Both the position numbers and the translations under genes were made by a program. Positions 41,557 through 49,560 of a stretch of 64,000 nt of DNA are shown piece by piece. Under the pieces are notes generated by a model. That model was not told the origin of the DNA and searched no databases. It worked only from the letters and a program-made list of their open reading frames with translations. Numbering within the stretch: position 1 is the stretch's first letter; every line of letters begins with the position of its first letter. Source of the stretch: Merdimmobilis hominis (GTDB taxonomy: Bacteria > Bacillota > Clostridia > Oscillospirales > Ruminococcaceae); contig NZ_JACJKY010000005.1 of the NCBI RefSeq assembly GCF_016901855.1, forward strand, positions 96,272-160,271, given 5' to 3'.

Positions 41557-42972
41557 TTATTCTTCGCCTGTCCAGCAATAGGTGCAGATGCAGTCTTTGT
41601 CAAGACCCAAAGACTCGAGCATATCGTCGAGTGTCTGGAAATGAAGCGAGGTGAAGTTCAATTTTTTCGCGATCCAGTCGACCATCTGCGAATATTTGTC
41701 GGTTGTATAGTCGGTGTACGGTGCGATGACCGAGTTGTCGGCAGTGCCTTCAAGTTCTTTGATTGCACGGCGCGCAATCAGATCCATCTCGCTTGTCGAA
41801 CGCGAGAAGTTTAAATATTTGCAGCCGTACAGAATCGGCGGACATGCCGGACGGATGTGCACCTCTTTCGCGCCGCTTTCATATAAGAACGAAACGGTTT
41901 CACCCATCTGCGTACCGCGCACGATGGAGTCATCGATGAACAAGAGACGTTTGCCGCGGATTAAAGAGTCGACCGGAATCAGTTTCATGTGTGCGACAAG
42001 GTTGCGCATCGATTGATTCTGCGGCATAAAGCTTCTGGGCCATGTTGGGGTGTATTTGATGAACGGACGGGCAAACGGAATACCCGATTCGTTCGCATAG
42101 CCGATGGCGTGTGCTGTACCCGAGTCCGGAACACCTGCCACATAGTCAAGATCGCCCGGTTTCATACCGTCGTGCTTTGCCAGAATCCGGCCGCAGTCAT
42201 AGCGCATGCGCTCGACGTTTACGCCCTCATAGCACGAAGTCGGGTAGCCGTAGTACGTCCATAAAAACGCACAGATTTTCATTTTTTTGTCCGGCGCACG
42301 CAGCTGCTCGACACCGTTTGGCGTTACGTGCACAATCTCGCCCGGGCCAAGCTCACGCAGTGTGTGATAGCCGAGGTTTAAATATGCAAACGACTCAAAC
42401 GACAGGCAGTAACCGTCTTCTTTTTGACCGAGAACCAGCGGGGTGCGGCCCATGCGGTCGCGTGCCGCATAGATGCCGGTTTTCGTCAAAAGCATCAGCG
42501 TCATCGAGCCGTCAATCATCTCCTGCGCATAACGGATGCCTTCTTCAATCGTGTTTTTCTGGTTGATGAGCGCCGCAGTGAGCTCGGTGGAGTTGATGTG
42601 TCCGCCGCTCATCTCAAGAAAATGCGATTTTCCGCGTTCAAAACAAAGCGTTGTAAGGGTCTGTTCGTTGTTGATGCGTCCAACGGTTGTGATCGCATAG
42701 GTGCCCAGGTGCGAGCGGACAATCAGCGGCTGCGGGTCCATGTCGCTGATGCAGCCAATGCCCATGTTGCCGCTCATTTCGTTGACGTCACGCTCAAACT
42801 TTGTGCGAAACGGGGAATTTTCGATGTTATGGATGGCACGGGAAATGCCGGTTTCCTCCGAATAGACCGCCATACCGCCGCGTCTTGTGCCCAAATGTGA
42901 ATGATAGTCTGTGCCGAAGAATAAGTCCATCACACAGTCTTTTTTTGATACCGCGCCAAAAATACCGCCCAT
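41557..42972 (-). CDS. purF: PurF-like amidophosphoribosyltransferase lacking the glutaminase active site
   Basis: 471 residues from the ATG at 42972 (AAGGAG, 6 bases ahead). The PRPP transferase half is intact: LLFIDDSIVRGTQM and GVPDSGTAHAIGYANESGIPFARPF. Cysteines at the positions of the 4Fe-4S ligands of Bacillus-type PurF seem kept: C233 in KICAF, one in YGCKYLNF and two in CTYCW. The N-terminal glutaminase domain is not normal: the protein starts MGGIFG where the nucleophile cysteine of CG(I/V)FG should be, and the glutamine-binding GxGHxRY block reads GIGCISDMD. So it probably cannot hydrolyse glutamine; ammonia-fed synthesis of phosphoribosylamine or a regulatory role is inferred. Confidence 0.85.
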   Translation of the reverse strand: MGGIFGAVSKKDCVMDLFFGTDYHSHLGTRRGGMAVYSEETGISRAIHNIENSPFRTKFERDVNEMSGNMGIGCISDMDPQPLIVRSHLGTYAITTVGRINNEQTLTTLCFERGKSHFLEMSGGHINSTELTAALINQKNTIEEGIRYAQEMIDGSMTLMLLTKTGIYAARDRMGRTPLVLGQKEDGYCLSFESFAYLNLGYHTLRELGPGEIVHVTPNGVEQLRAPDKKMKICAFLWTYYGYPTSCYEGVNVERMRYDCGRILAKHDGMKPGDLDYVAGVPDSGTAHAIGYANESGIPFARPFIKYTPTWPRSFMPQNQSMRNLVAHMKLIPVDSLIRGKRLLFIDDSIVRGTQMGETVSFLYESGAKEVHIRPACPPILYGCKYLNFSRSTSEMDLIARRAIKELEGTADNSVIAPYTDYTTDKYSQMVDWIAKKLNFTSLHFQTLDDMLESLGLDKDCICTYCWTGEE

Positions 42973-43010
42973 AGTACACTCCTTCAAATAAAAATCACGA
43001 TAGAATCAAC

Positions 43011-43037
43011 CTGTCCCGCACGAAAGGTACGGGACAG
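43011..43037 (-). other. Hairpin between purC and purF
   Basis: 8-bp perfect stem CTGTCCCG with CGGGACAG, 11-base loop, in the 91-base gap of the pur operon. No long T run; may be an mRNA processing or stability element, or a partial terminator. Confidence 0.55.
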
Positions 43038-43063
43038 CAAAAAGGTTGCGGGAAAAAGAGAGA

Positions 43064-43774
43064 TTATTCGCCGAGCAGACGTGCGAGGATTTCTTTGTAT
43101 GCGTCCTCTTCGCCGCCCATATCTCTGCGGAAGCGGTCTTTGTCGAGTTTTTCGTGAGTGACAGTATCCCAGAAACGGCAGGTATCCGGCGAGATCTCGT
43201 CAGCCAAAACGATGGTGCCGTCTGCTGTTTTGCCGAATTCGAGTTTGAAGTCGATGAGGGAGATGTTGACGTCTTTTAAATAGTCCGTCAGGATCTCGTT
43301 GATTTTTAAAGCATAGGAAGCGATCAGGTCGAGTTCTTCTTTTGTGCAGAAGTTCATTGCCATGATGTGGTATTCGTTGACCATCGGATCGCCCAGAGCG
43401 TCGTCTTTATAGCAGTATTCGAGCACGGTTTTCGACAGCACAGTGCCCTCCGGCAGACCAAGGCGTTTTGCGAGGGAGCCTGCTGCAACGTTTCTGACAA
43501 TGACTTCGAGCGGAACGATAGTTACTTTTTTTACGAGTGTTTCACGGTCGGAAAGTTCTTTGATCAGGTGGGTCGGCACGCCGTTTTTCTCGAGCAGTTT
43601 CATCAGATGGTTGGTAACACGGTTGTTGATGATGCCTTTGTCATGGATGGTACCTTTTTTGAGGCCGTTTAAAGCGGTTGCATCGTCTTTGTAATCGACG
43701 ATATATGCGTTCTCGTCATCGGTTTTGAATACTTTTTTTGCTTTTCCTTCGTAGAGCAGTTCACGTTTTTCCAT
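43064..43774 (-). CDS. purC: SAICAR synthetase
   Basis: 236 residues. Joins CAIR and aspartate. Typical motifs: [33 protein letters not shown], and the metal/nucleotide block LIDFKLEFG ... [21 protein letters not shown] before the ATG. Between purE and purF in the pur operon. Confidence 0.97.
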   Translation of the reverse strand: MEKRELLYEGKAKKVFKTDDENAYIVDYKDDATALNGLKKGTIHDKGIINNRVTNHLMKLLEKNGVPTHLIKELSDRETLVKKVTIVPLEVIVRNVAAGSLAKRLGLPEGTVLSKTVLEYCYKDDALGDPMVNEYHIMAMNFCTKEELDLIASYALKINEILTDYLKDVNISLIDFKLEFGKTADGTIVLADEISPDTCRFWDTVTHEKLDKDRFRRDMGGEEDAYKEILARLLGE

Positions 43775-43839
43775 TGGATGGTTCCTCCTTTAAAATCACA
43801 AAACGGGACAAATCCCAGTTTAAAAAATGAGCGGAATGA

Positions 43840-44340
43840 TTAAATCTCGCTTACATCGAGTGCGCTGTCTTTTTTGCGGACTTCGTCTGCCATCTGCTGT
43901 TTCATTTCGGCAAGTGCGTCGGCAAGATGGTCGTCCGACAATGCGAGCATCTGTACAGCCAAAAGCGCTGCGTTTTTCGCACCGTCGATTGCGACAGTTG
44001 CAACCGGAATACCGGCAGGCATCTGTACGGTCGAAAGCAGAGCATCCAAGCCGTCAAGTGTGGACGATTTGACCGGAATGCCGATGACCGGCAGGGTGGT
44101 GTGTGCAGCTAAAACGCCGGCTAAGTGTGCAGCTTTTCCGGCAGCGGCGATGATCACACCAAAGCCGTTTTCTTTTGCATTGTGCGAAAAAGCAGCGGCT
44201 TCTTCAGGTGTGCGGTGCGCAGACATGACGTGCGCCTCCACCTCGATGCCAAAGCGTTTGAGTTCGCGGATTGCAGGCGAAACAACAGGCAGATCGCTGT
44301 CGCTTCCCATGATGACAGCTACTTTTTTTGCAGCGGACAT
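43840..44340 (-). CDS. purE: N5-carboxyaminoimidazole ribonucleotide mutase (PurE)
   Basis: 166 residues. The start [14 protein letters not shown] and SAHRTPE are class I PurE signatures, as are [14 protein letters not shown] and PVIGIPV. Class I enzymes need N5-CAIR made by PurK, which is not in the window, so purK (with purB, purL/Q/S) must lie elsewhere or CAIR arises from bicarbonate. AAAGGAG ahead of the ATG. First full gene of the pur operon, preceded by a leader ORF and terminator. Confidence 0.96.
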   Translation of the reverse strand: MSAAKKVAVIMGSDSDLPVVSPAIRELKRFGIEVEAHVMSAHRTPEEAAAFSHNAKENGFGVIIAAAGKAAHLAGVLAAHTTLPVIGIPVKSSTLDGLDALLSTVQMPAGIPVATVAIDGAKNAALLAVQMLALSDDHLADALAEMKQQMADEVRKKDSALDVSEI

Positions 44341-44390
44341 AGAAAAAACACTCCTTTAAAAAAGTGGGTATGCATAGAAAAAACAAAAAA

Positions 44391-44417
44391 GGCCGCGGAA
44401 AGTCCGCAGCCTTTTTT
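44391..44417 (-). terminator. Intrinsic terminator in the pur leader
   Basis: On the minus strand AAAAAAGGCUGCGGA - CUU - UCCGCGGCCUUUUUU, fully paired with one U-G. It starts 3 bases after the stop of the 39-codon leader ORF and 50 bases before purE, so it lies in the path of pur operon transcription and acts as an attenuator if the operon starts at the promoter upstream. Confidence 0.88.
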
Positions 44418-44419
44418 CG

Positions 44420-44539
44420 TTAACCGAATGCACGAATCCCATCAAAATGGTTGCAGGAATCCGCTGTGCATGTACACAGGTACACCATACCCAAAGAATA
44501 ACCATGCGGCAAACCGCCCGGGTTTCGCTTCTTTTGCAT
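44420..44539 (-). CDS. 39-residue leader ORF of the purine operon
   Basis: ATG at 44539, stop TAA at 44420. AAAGGAG stands 8 bases ahead, an optimal spacing. The product begins MQKKRNPGGLPHG, continues GYSLGMVYLCTCT and ends ADSCNHFDGIRAFG; it has three cysteines, two histidines and six glycines, no signal or TM helix. Codons are like those of neighbouring genes. The terminator's 5' arm begins 3 bases after the stop, so a ribosome paused at the end of this ORF would cover it. Either a regulatory leader peptide or a tiny independent protein. I recognise no family. Confidence 0.6.
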   Translation of the reverse strand: MQKKRNPGGLPHGYSLGMVYLCTCTADSCNHFDGIRAFG

Positions 44540-44580
44540 CAGGCAGACTCCTTTCATTCGAAATCATATGCTACTATCTT

Positions 44581-44609
44581 ATTTTATCGAAAAAGCGCGT
44601 CGAAAACAA
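44581..44609 (-). promoter_or_regulatory. Promoter of the pur leader
   Basis: Minus-strand TTGTTT (44609-44604), 17 bases, TAAAAT (44586-44581). No purine, PRPP or other riboswitch core is recognisable in the ~235-base leader. Confidence 0.6.
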
Positions 44610-44669
44610 GAGGGCAAACATAAAATTTGCACCTTTTAAATGCGCGGATAACTGTTCATTTTGCCAAAA

Positions 44670-44707
44670 AACAAAAGACACCGCACAGGGTGTTTTCCTG
44701 TGCGGTG
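44670..44707 (-). terminator. Terminator after the SPFH gene
   Basis: 11-bp stem CACCGCACAGG with CCTGTGCGGTG, then TCTTTTGTTTTTT on the minus strand. Confidence 0.88.
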
Positions 44708-44714
44708 CAGTGAT

Positions 44715-45656
44715 TTATTCGTTTGGTGCTGCGTCTGTAAACAGCTCTTTTACGCTTGCAGTCAGCCCTGCGAGGCTTTGAATTTCCGAGGGAATGATGA
44801 TCTTTGTCGCTTTTCCGTCGGCTGCTTTTGCAAATGCGTCGAGGCTCTTGAGTGCCAAAACTTTCTGGCTCGGGTCTGCCTGGGTCAACAGCTTTAAGCT
44901 GTCTGCATATGCTTCCTGCACGGCACGGATTGCCTGTGCTTCACCTTCTGCTTCGCGGATTTTCTTTTCACGAACAGCGTCTGCCTGCAAAATGGTTGCT
45001 TCCTTGACAGCCTCTGCACGCAGAATCTGCGACGCTTTTTCGCCCTCTGCCACAAGAATCTGCGAGCGTTTTTCGCCCTCTGCACGCAGAATGCTTTCGC
45101 GGCGTTCGCGCTCTGCTTTCATCTGGCGCTCCATTGCGTCCTGAATCTCACGCGGCGGCAGAATGTTCTTAAGCTCCACGCGGTTTACTTTGATGCCCCA
45201 TTTGTCGGATGCAAGGTCGAGAATCGAGGTGATTTTGGTGTTTACTGTGTCGCGCGAGGTGAGTGTTGCGTCAAGCTCCAGTTCGCCGACGATGTTACGA
45301 AGCGTGGTTGCTGTCAGGTTCTCGATAGCCATCAATGGGTTATTGACACCGTATGTAAACAGCTTTGCGTCCGTGATCTGATAGAACACGACGGTGTCAA
45401 TCTGCATGGTGACGTTATCCTTTGTAATCACCGGCTGCGGTTTAAAGTCGACAACGTGCTCTTTTAAGGAAACGCGTTTTGCAATCCGGTCAATAAACGG
45501 CACAAGGAAGTGAAGACCGGTGTTCCAGGTCTGATGATAACTGCCGATGCGCTCGATGACATACACCTGCGACTGCGGAACGACTTTGATGCGGGAAACA
45601 AGGATGATGAGCAAAAGAATGATAAGACCTAAGAAAATGTACAGTCCGATTGGCAT
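44715..45656 (-). CDS. SPFH/band 7 (stomatin-like) protein
   Basis: 313 residues from the ATG at 45656 with AAAGGAG ahead. An N-terminal TM helix (~3-24) precedes the SPFH domain (SQVYVIERIGSYHQTW to ~180), then a long Glu/Ala/Arg-rich coiled coil (~180-265) with repeated AEGEK units and a short hydrophobic C-terminal part. It resembles QmcA/YbbK membrane-microdomain scaffolds. The NfeD-family gene directly upstream is its usual partner. Confidence 0.94.
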   Translation of the reverse strand: MPIGLYIFLGLIILLLIILVSRIKVVPQSQVYVIERIGSYHQTWNTGLHFLVPFIDRIAKRVSLKEHVVDFKPQPVITKDNVTMQIDTVVFYQITDAKLFTYGVNNPLMAIENLTATTLRNIVGELELDATLTSRDTVNTKITSILDLASDKWGIKVNRVELKNILPPREIQDAMERQMKAERERRESILRAEGEKRSQILVAEGEKASQILRAEAVKEATILQADAVREKKIREAEGEAQAIRAVQEAYADSLKLLTQADPSQKVLALKSLDAFAKAADGKATKIIIPSEIQSLAGLTASVKELFTDAAPNE

Positions 45657-45670
45657 AAAAAACACTCCTT

Positions 45671-46138
45671 TCAAGCTTGCTCTGACGGTTCAGAGGAATG
45701 GGCGGCGGGGCGCACAATCAGTTTCACCCCGGCGATTGATTCTACGATACAGTGCGTTTCGGCAGGGATCACCGTGCCGTCAGCGCTTCTGGCTGTCCAC
45801 ATCAGCCCGTCTGCAAACACGCGTCCGGTGTCCTCGACGTTGTTGATCGTTTCTTTGACCACGCAAACCGTACCGATCAAGCTGTCCGCATTCGTTGCAA
45901 CCGGGGTACGGTTTTTGAGAATCGAACGCACGATCGGACGTGTGGCAATCAGCAGAAGAACGGATACTGCTAAGAATACGATCAGCTGTACCCACAAAGA
46001 ACCGCCTGCCAGCGTGGTGATGCATGCGGCCAGTGAGCCGGCGGCAAACCACACAGCGACCAGTTCAACGGTGACCAGCTCCACGACGATGAGCACCACG
46101 GTCAACACTGCCCAGAGAATCAGATGCCAAATTTCCAT
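45671..46138 (-). CDS. NfeD-family membrane protein
   Basis: 155 residues: TM helices at ~5-25, ~28-48 and ~50-70, then an OB-fold domain (~85-145) with LIGTVCVVKETINN. Short NfeD form without the protease domain. It pairs with the SPFH protein, 14 bases downstream, in stabilising membrane microdomains. AAGGAGG ahead of the ATG. Confidence 0.92.
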   Translation of the reverse strand: MEIWHLILWAVLTVVLIVVELVTVELVAVWFAAGSLAACITTLAGGSLWVQLIVFLAVSVLLLIATRPIVRSILKNRTPVATNADSLIGTVCVVKETINNVEDTGRVFADGLMWTARSADGTVIPAETHCIVESIAGVKLIVRPAAHSSEPSEQA

Positions 46139-46322
46139 TCAAAACGCCTCCTTGCCTTTGTTCTTACTCGTATCATAGCACATCTGTTTTTTGGTGGCAA
46201 TCGTTTTTTGAATTGATTTTTCATTTCTTTTGACAGATTGGCAAAAAAGCGTCAAACAAGACGTTTGTTTATAAAAAATTCACACGAAAATAAATTAAGT
46301 TAAGTTTCCTAACAAAAAATCA

Positions 46323-46351
46323 TTGACAAATAAACGGAATCGTGATACGCT
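46323..46351 (+). promoter_or_regulatory. Possible promoter for MFS-GH9 operon
   Basis: TTGACA (46323-46328), 17 bases, weak TACGCT (46346-46351). Just upstream, GTTA-AGTTTCC-TAAC (about 46301-46315) is a short inverted repeat that may be an operator. Confidence 0.45.
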
Positions 46352-46395
46352 GTTTTTGTCAGAAAAAACAATACGTGATGGAAGGAGAGAGATGC

Positions 46396-47595
46396 GTGTC
46401 AGAGTCAGAACAGAGCTGGGAGATGTTTCCCGTTCGTATGTTTATGATCTATGTGCTGTTTTATGCCGGGCAGGCGATGTACAACACGTTTTTGAACCTG
46501 TTTTTGTACAATCACGGTATGCAGATGGACCAGATCGGCTTTTTGAGTTCGTTTTCGACACTCGTGCTGGTGCTGATTCAGCCGCTCTGGGGCGTTTTAA
46601 GTGACAAGTCCAAGAGCAAAAACCGGATCATTGCGATGCTTTTAATTGTCAGTGCGATTGCGCTTCTCTCGTTTTATGCAATGCAGGCGGCGCTGTGGCT
46701 TTCGTTCTGTGTCGTGTTCTTTAACGTGTTTTTCAATCCAGCAGTCACCTTGCAGGACAACTACACGCTTGAACTTTTGGAACACAGCCGCTGGGACTTC
46801 GGACAGCTTCGGTTAGGTGGGACCGTCGGCTATGCGGTGTGCTCGCTGCTCGTCGGATTCATCATCGGCACAAACTACGGCCAGATTTTCTGGATGATGG
46901 CGCTTTTGTTTTTGTCCACTGCGGTGCTTTATTTCACGTCGCCGAATATTGCCGGTCACCGCCAAAAACACCAGAAAGTCAAATATTCTGTGATCTTAAA
47001 AAACAAAATGCTTGTGAGCATGTTTTTGTTTAATATCGTCTATTATATCGGCACAGCATTTTATTATCAGTTTTATTCGATTTATTTTCAGGAAGAGCTC
47101 GGTGCATCCTCGGGAATGGTCGGCATGCTGTCGATGTTCAGCGCATTGGCAGAGATTCCGTTTTTCTGGTTTGCCGCAAAGCTTCAAAAGCGGTTCGGTA
47201 CGCGCAATCTGTTGCTGTTTGCAGGCATTGCAACGGCGTTTCGTTGGTTTACGCTGGCATTCGCCACAGCGCACTGGATGGTGCTTGCCATCAATATGTT
47301 AAACGGCTGCGGTTTTGTCGGCTTCAGCTATAGCTTAATCAAGTTTATCAATGACAATGTCCCCAAGGAAATGCGCGCGACGACACAGTCGTTAAACGGC
47401 ATTTTGGGCATACTGTTTTCACGTATTATTTTCACACCGATCGGCGGTGTGCTGGCGGATCGGTTCGGTGTACAGCCGGTGCTGATTGCAAACGGCGTGT
47501 TGATTACACTGGGTGTTGTTCTGTTTGCCGTTTCGTATGCGCGGCTGCAAAAACAGCATGAATCCGCAGAGCAGAAGAGCATGATTTCCGCATGA
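46396..47595 (+). CDS. MFS transporter, LacY/MFS_1-like
   Basis: 399 residues from the GTG at 46396, chosen because AAGGAG lies 8 bases ahead; the ATG at 46378 has no site. Twelve membrane helices. The loop GVLSDKSKSKNR is the MFS signature between helices 2 and 3. The pattern MYNTFLNLFLYNHGMQMDQIG is like proton-linked sugar or nucleoside symporters (LacY/NupG branch). It is followed 33 bases later by a cytosolic GH9 enzyme, so it probably imports an oligosaccharide that GH9 cleaves. A second, similar MFS gene flanks GH9 on the other side. Confidence 0.88.
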   Translation: MSESEQSWEMFPVRMFMIYVLFYAGQAMYNTFLNLFLYNHGMQMDQIGFLSSFSTLVLVLIQPLWGVLSDKSKSKNRIIAMLLIVSAIALLSFYAMQAALWLSFCVVFFNVFFNPAVTLQDNYTLELLEHSRWDFGQLRLGGTVGYAVCSLLVGFIIGTNYGQIFWMMALLFLSTAVLYFTSPNIAGHRQKHQKVKYSVILKNKMLVSMFLFNIVYYIGTAFYYQFYSIYFQEELGASSGMVGMLSMFSALAEIPFFWFAAKLQKRFGTRNLLLFAGIATAFRWFTLAFATAHWMVLAINMLNGCGFVGFSYSLIKFINDNVPKEMRATTQSLNGILGILFSRIIFTPIGGVLADRFGVQPVLIANGVLITLGVVLFAVSYARLQKQHESAEQKSMISA

Positions 47596-47628
47596 TGCGG
47601 TTGAGAATTTTTTCAGGGAGGAAGCAGC

Positions 47629-49398
47629 ATGACACAGATTTTTACAAACCATATCGGCTATGACAGCGGTGATACCAAACAGGCCGTTTACCGCCGCAAA
47701 GACAAGGAAACACCCGTTTCGTTCTCCGTTGTCTGCGACAAAACAGATACCCCGGTGTTTACCGGAACGCTTGCGGAATGCGGCGAAGTCGATCGCTGGG
47801 AAACAGGCTATTATTATACGATGCGGTTTGATGACGTGCAGGAAGAGGGCACCTATTATCTCACTGTGACGGACGATGCAGGCAAAACCGCTCGTTCCTA
47901 TCCGTTTCAGATTGCCAAAAATCTGCTCGAGGTGAGCACTCTTTCGGCAGTGGGCTATTATTTTAAAGCACAGCGCTCGACCGGCGAATATGAAGCGATC
48001 GACAAGCGTCTTCGCTTTGTCGGAAACCGTACAGGTACACATGATGTGCACGGCGGCTGGTATGATGCAACGGGTGACTATGGCGTACATCTGTCCCACC
48101 TTTGCCACACGAACTACTTTAACCCGCAGCAGGCAGCGTTTTCCGCATATGCGTTCTTTAAAATGAACGATCTGCTCGAAAAGGCAGAGTATCCGTACTA
48201 CACCATGCTCAAACGCCGCATTTTGGAAGAGGGCATGTACGGTGCTGACTTTATGATGCGGATGCGCGCACCGTCTAAGAGCTTTTTCCGTTCCAAAAGC
48301 CGCACCATGGACGCATACGGCCCGGTTTCGAAAATGCGTGTGATCTCCTGCTCGTTCAGAAACCCGACCAAACGCAAAGGCGGCGGTGCATGGGGTGATT
48401 ATAACGAAGTCACCGATTATGACTATGAAACCTCGTTCCGTTCGGGCGGCGGCTATGCGATTGCAGCACTTGCATATGCGGCACGCACCGCATTCCCGAG
48501 CGATTATACAAAAGAGGAATATTTAAACGCCGCAATCGAGTCGTATGAATACTTGGAAGCAAACAACGAGAAATACGCAAACGACGGCAAATGGAACCTG
48601 CTCGACGAATACTGCGCACTCGAAGCACTCATTGAAATTTACAAGACAACCCGCGAGTTTGATTATCTGCGCCGTGCCGGTCAGATGGCGGACCGCATCA
48701 TGGATCGTTATGTTGCGATTGACGACACAATGGGTTATCTGCGTGTCAATGATACGGACCGTCCGTTCTTCCATGCGGCAGATGCCGGTATGCCGGTGGT
48801 GAACCTGCTTGATTATTATCGTATTTGCAGAGATTCGGAGAAGAAGGCGAAAGTATTAGACATCTGCGAGCGGCTGATGCGTCATGAAGTAGCTGTTACA
48901 AACGAGGTGGCAAACCCGTTCGGCTATGCAAGACAGCTTGTTATCGGCGGCGACGGTGTGAAAAAGACACAGTTCTTCTATCCGCATGATGTCGAAACTG
49001 CACCGTGGTGGCAGGGCGAGAATGCGCGCATTGCATCGCTTGCATCGGCAGCACGTTCGCTTGCTCAGGAAACAGCAGACGAAGCACTCGCCGCAGCGCT
49101 TAAAAAATATGCGGATGACCAGATAAACTGGGTGCTGGGCTTAAATCCGTTTGACAGCTGTATGCTTGAAGGTGAAGGAAGAAACAACATCGACTATTTC
49201 TTTGAATATGACCGCCGCGACTTTATCCAGTGTCCGGGCGGCATCGTCAACGGCATCACCGGCGGCCTGCATGATGAACACGGCATTGAATTTGTTTTCA
49301 AACCGACCGACGAAGTCATCGATAACTGGCGCTGGGCAGAGCAGTGGATTCCGCACGCAACATGGTATATGTATGCGCTGTGTTTAAAAAAAATCTGA
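47629..49398 (+). CDS. Glycoside hydrolase family 9 enzyme, cytosolic
   Basis: 589 residues without signal peptide, dockerin or carbohydrate-binding module. An N-terminal Ig-like CelD_N domain (~1-100) opens with FTNHIGYDSGDTKQAV. The (alpha/alpha)6 GH9 barrel has HGGWYDATGDYGVHL, matching the DAGD catalytic-base motif with one extra residue, and the glutamate-containing C-terminal region near DEVIDNWRWAEQWI. Such intracellular GH9 enzymes act on short oligosaccharides (cello- or glucosamine-type) rather than polymers. Operon with the upstream MFS transporter; GGGAGG ahead of the ATG. Confidence 0.88.
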   Translation: MTQIFTNHIGYDSGDTKQAVYRRKDKETPVSFSVVCDKTDTPVFTGTLAECGEVDRWETGYYYTMRFDDVQEEGTYYLTVTDDAGKTARSYPFQIAKNLLEVSTLSAVGYYFKAQRSTGEYEAIDKRLRFVGNRTGTHDVHGGWYDATGDYGVHLSHLCHTNYFNPQQAAFSAYAFFKMNDLLEKAEYPYYTMLKRRILEEGMYGADFMMRMRAPSKSFFRSKSRTMDAYGPVSKMRVISCSFRNPTKRKGGGAWGDYNEVTDYDYETSFRSGGGYAIAALAYAARTAFPSDYTKEEYLNAAIESYEYLEANNEKYANDGKWNLLDEYCALEALIEIYKTTREFDYLRRAGQMADRIMDRYVAIDDTMGYLRVNDTDRPFFHAADAGMPVVNLLDYYRICRDSEKKAKVLDICERLMRHEVAVTNEVANPFGYARQLVIGGDGVKKTQFFYPHDVETAPWWQGENARIASLASAARSLAQETADEALAAALKKYADDQINWVLGLNPFDSCMLEGEGRNNIDYFFEYDRRDFIQCPGGIVNGITGGLHDEHGIEFVFKPTDEVIDNWRWAEQWIPHATWYMYALCLKKI

Positions 49399-49441
49399 GA
49401 ATATTCCTTGCATTACGTATAGAAAAAGAGAAGAAGAGGGG

Positions 49442-49474
49442 ATACGGGCGGCTTTTTTGAAAAGCCGCCCGTAT
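49442..49474 (+). terminator. Hairpin after GH9
   Basis: 15-bp stem (49442-49456 with 49460-49474), GC-rich; only a short T stretch follows. Confidence 0.65.
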
Positions 49475-49497
49475 TCTTTGAAAATGAGAAAATTCGA

Positions 49498-49526
49498 TTG
49501 ACAAACCGTATTTTGTGTGGTATCTA
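49498..49526 (+). promoter_or_regulatory. Promoter for second MFS gene
   Basis: TTGACA (49498-49503), 17 bases, TATCTA (49521-49526); shares ATTGACAAA with the first MFS promoter. Confidence 0.62.
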
Positions 49527-49560
49527 TTCATTGAAGAAAAGAGAAGGGGAGAACGAAATC

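Noticed and set aside
40771..41814. 347-codon plus-strand frame opposite purM/purF
   Set aside because: Antisense shadow; purM and purF carry clear motifs on the other strand.
44420..44539. RiPP/bacteriocin precursor reading of the leader ORF (GG motif, Cys/Thr/Ser-rich tail)
   Set aside because: The part before the GG is only nine residues and no modification or export genes are near; position before a terminator and purE fits a leader peptide better.
44391..44586. Purine or PRPP riboswitch before purE
   Set aside because: The leader lacks the conserved purine aptamer core and any ykkC/PRPP-type blocks; the visible element is an ORF plus terminator.
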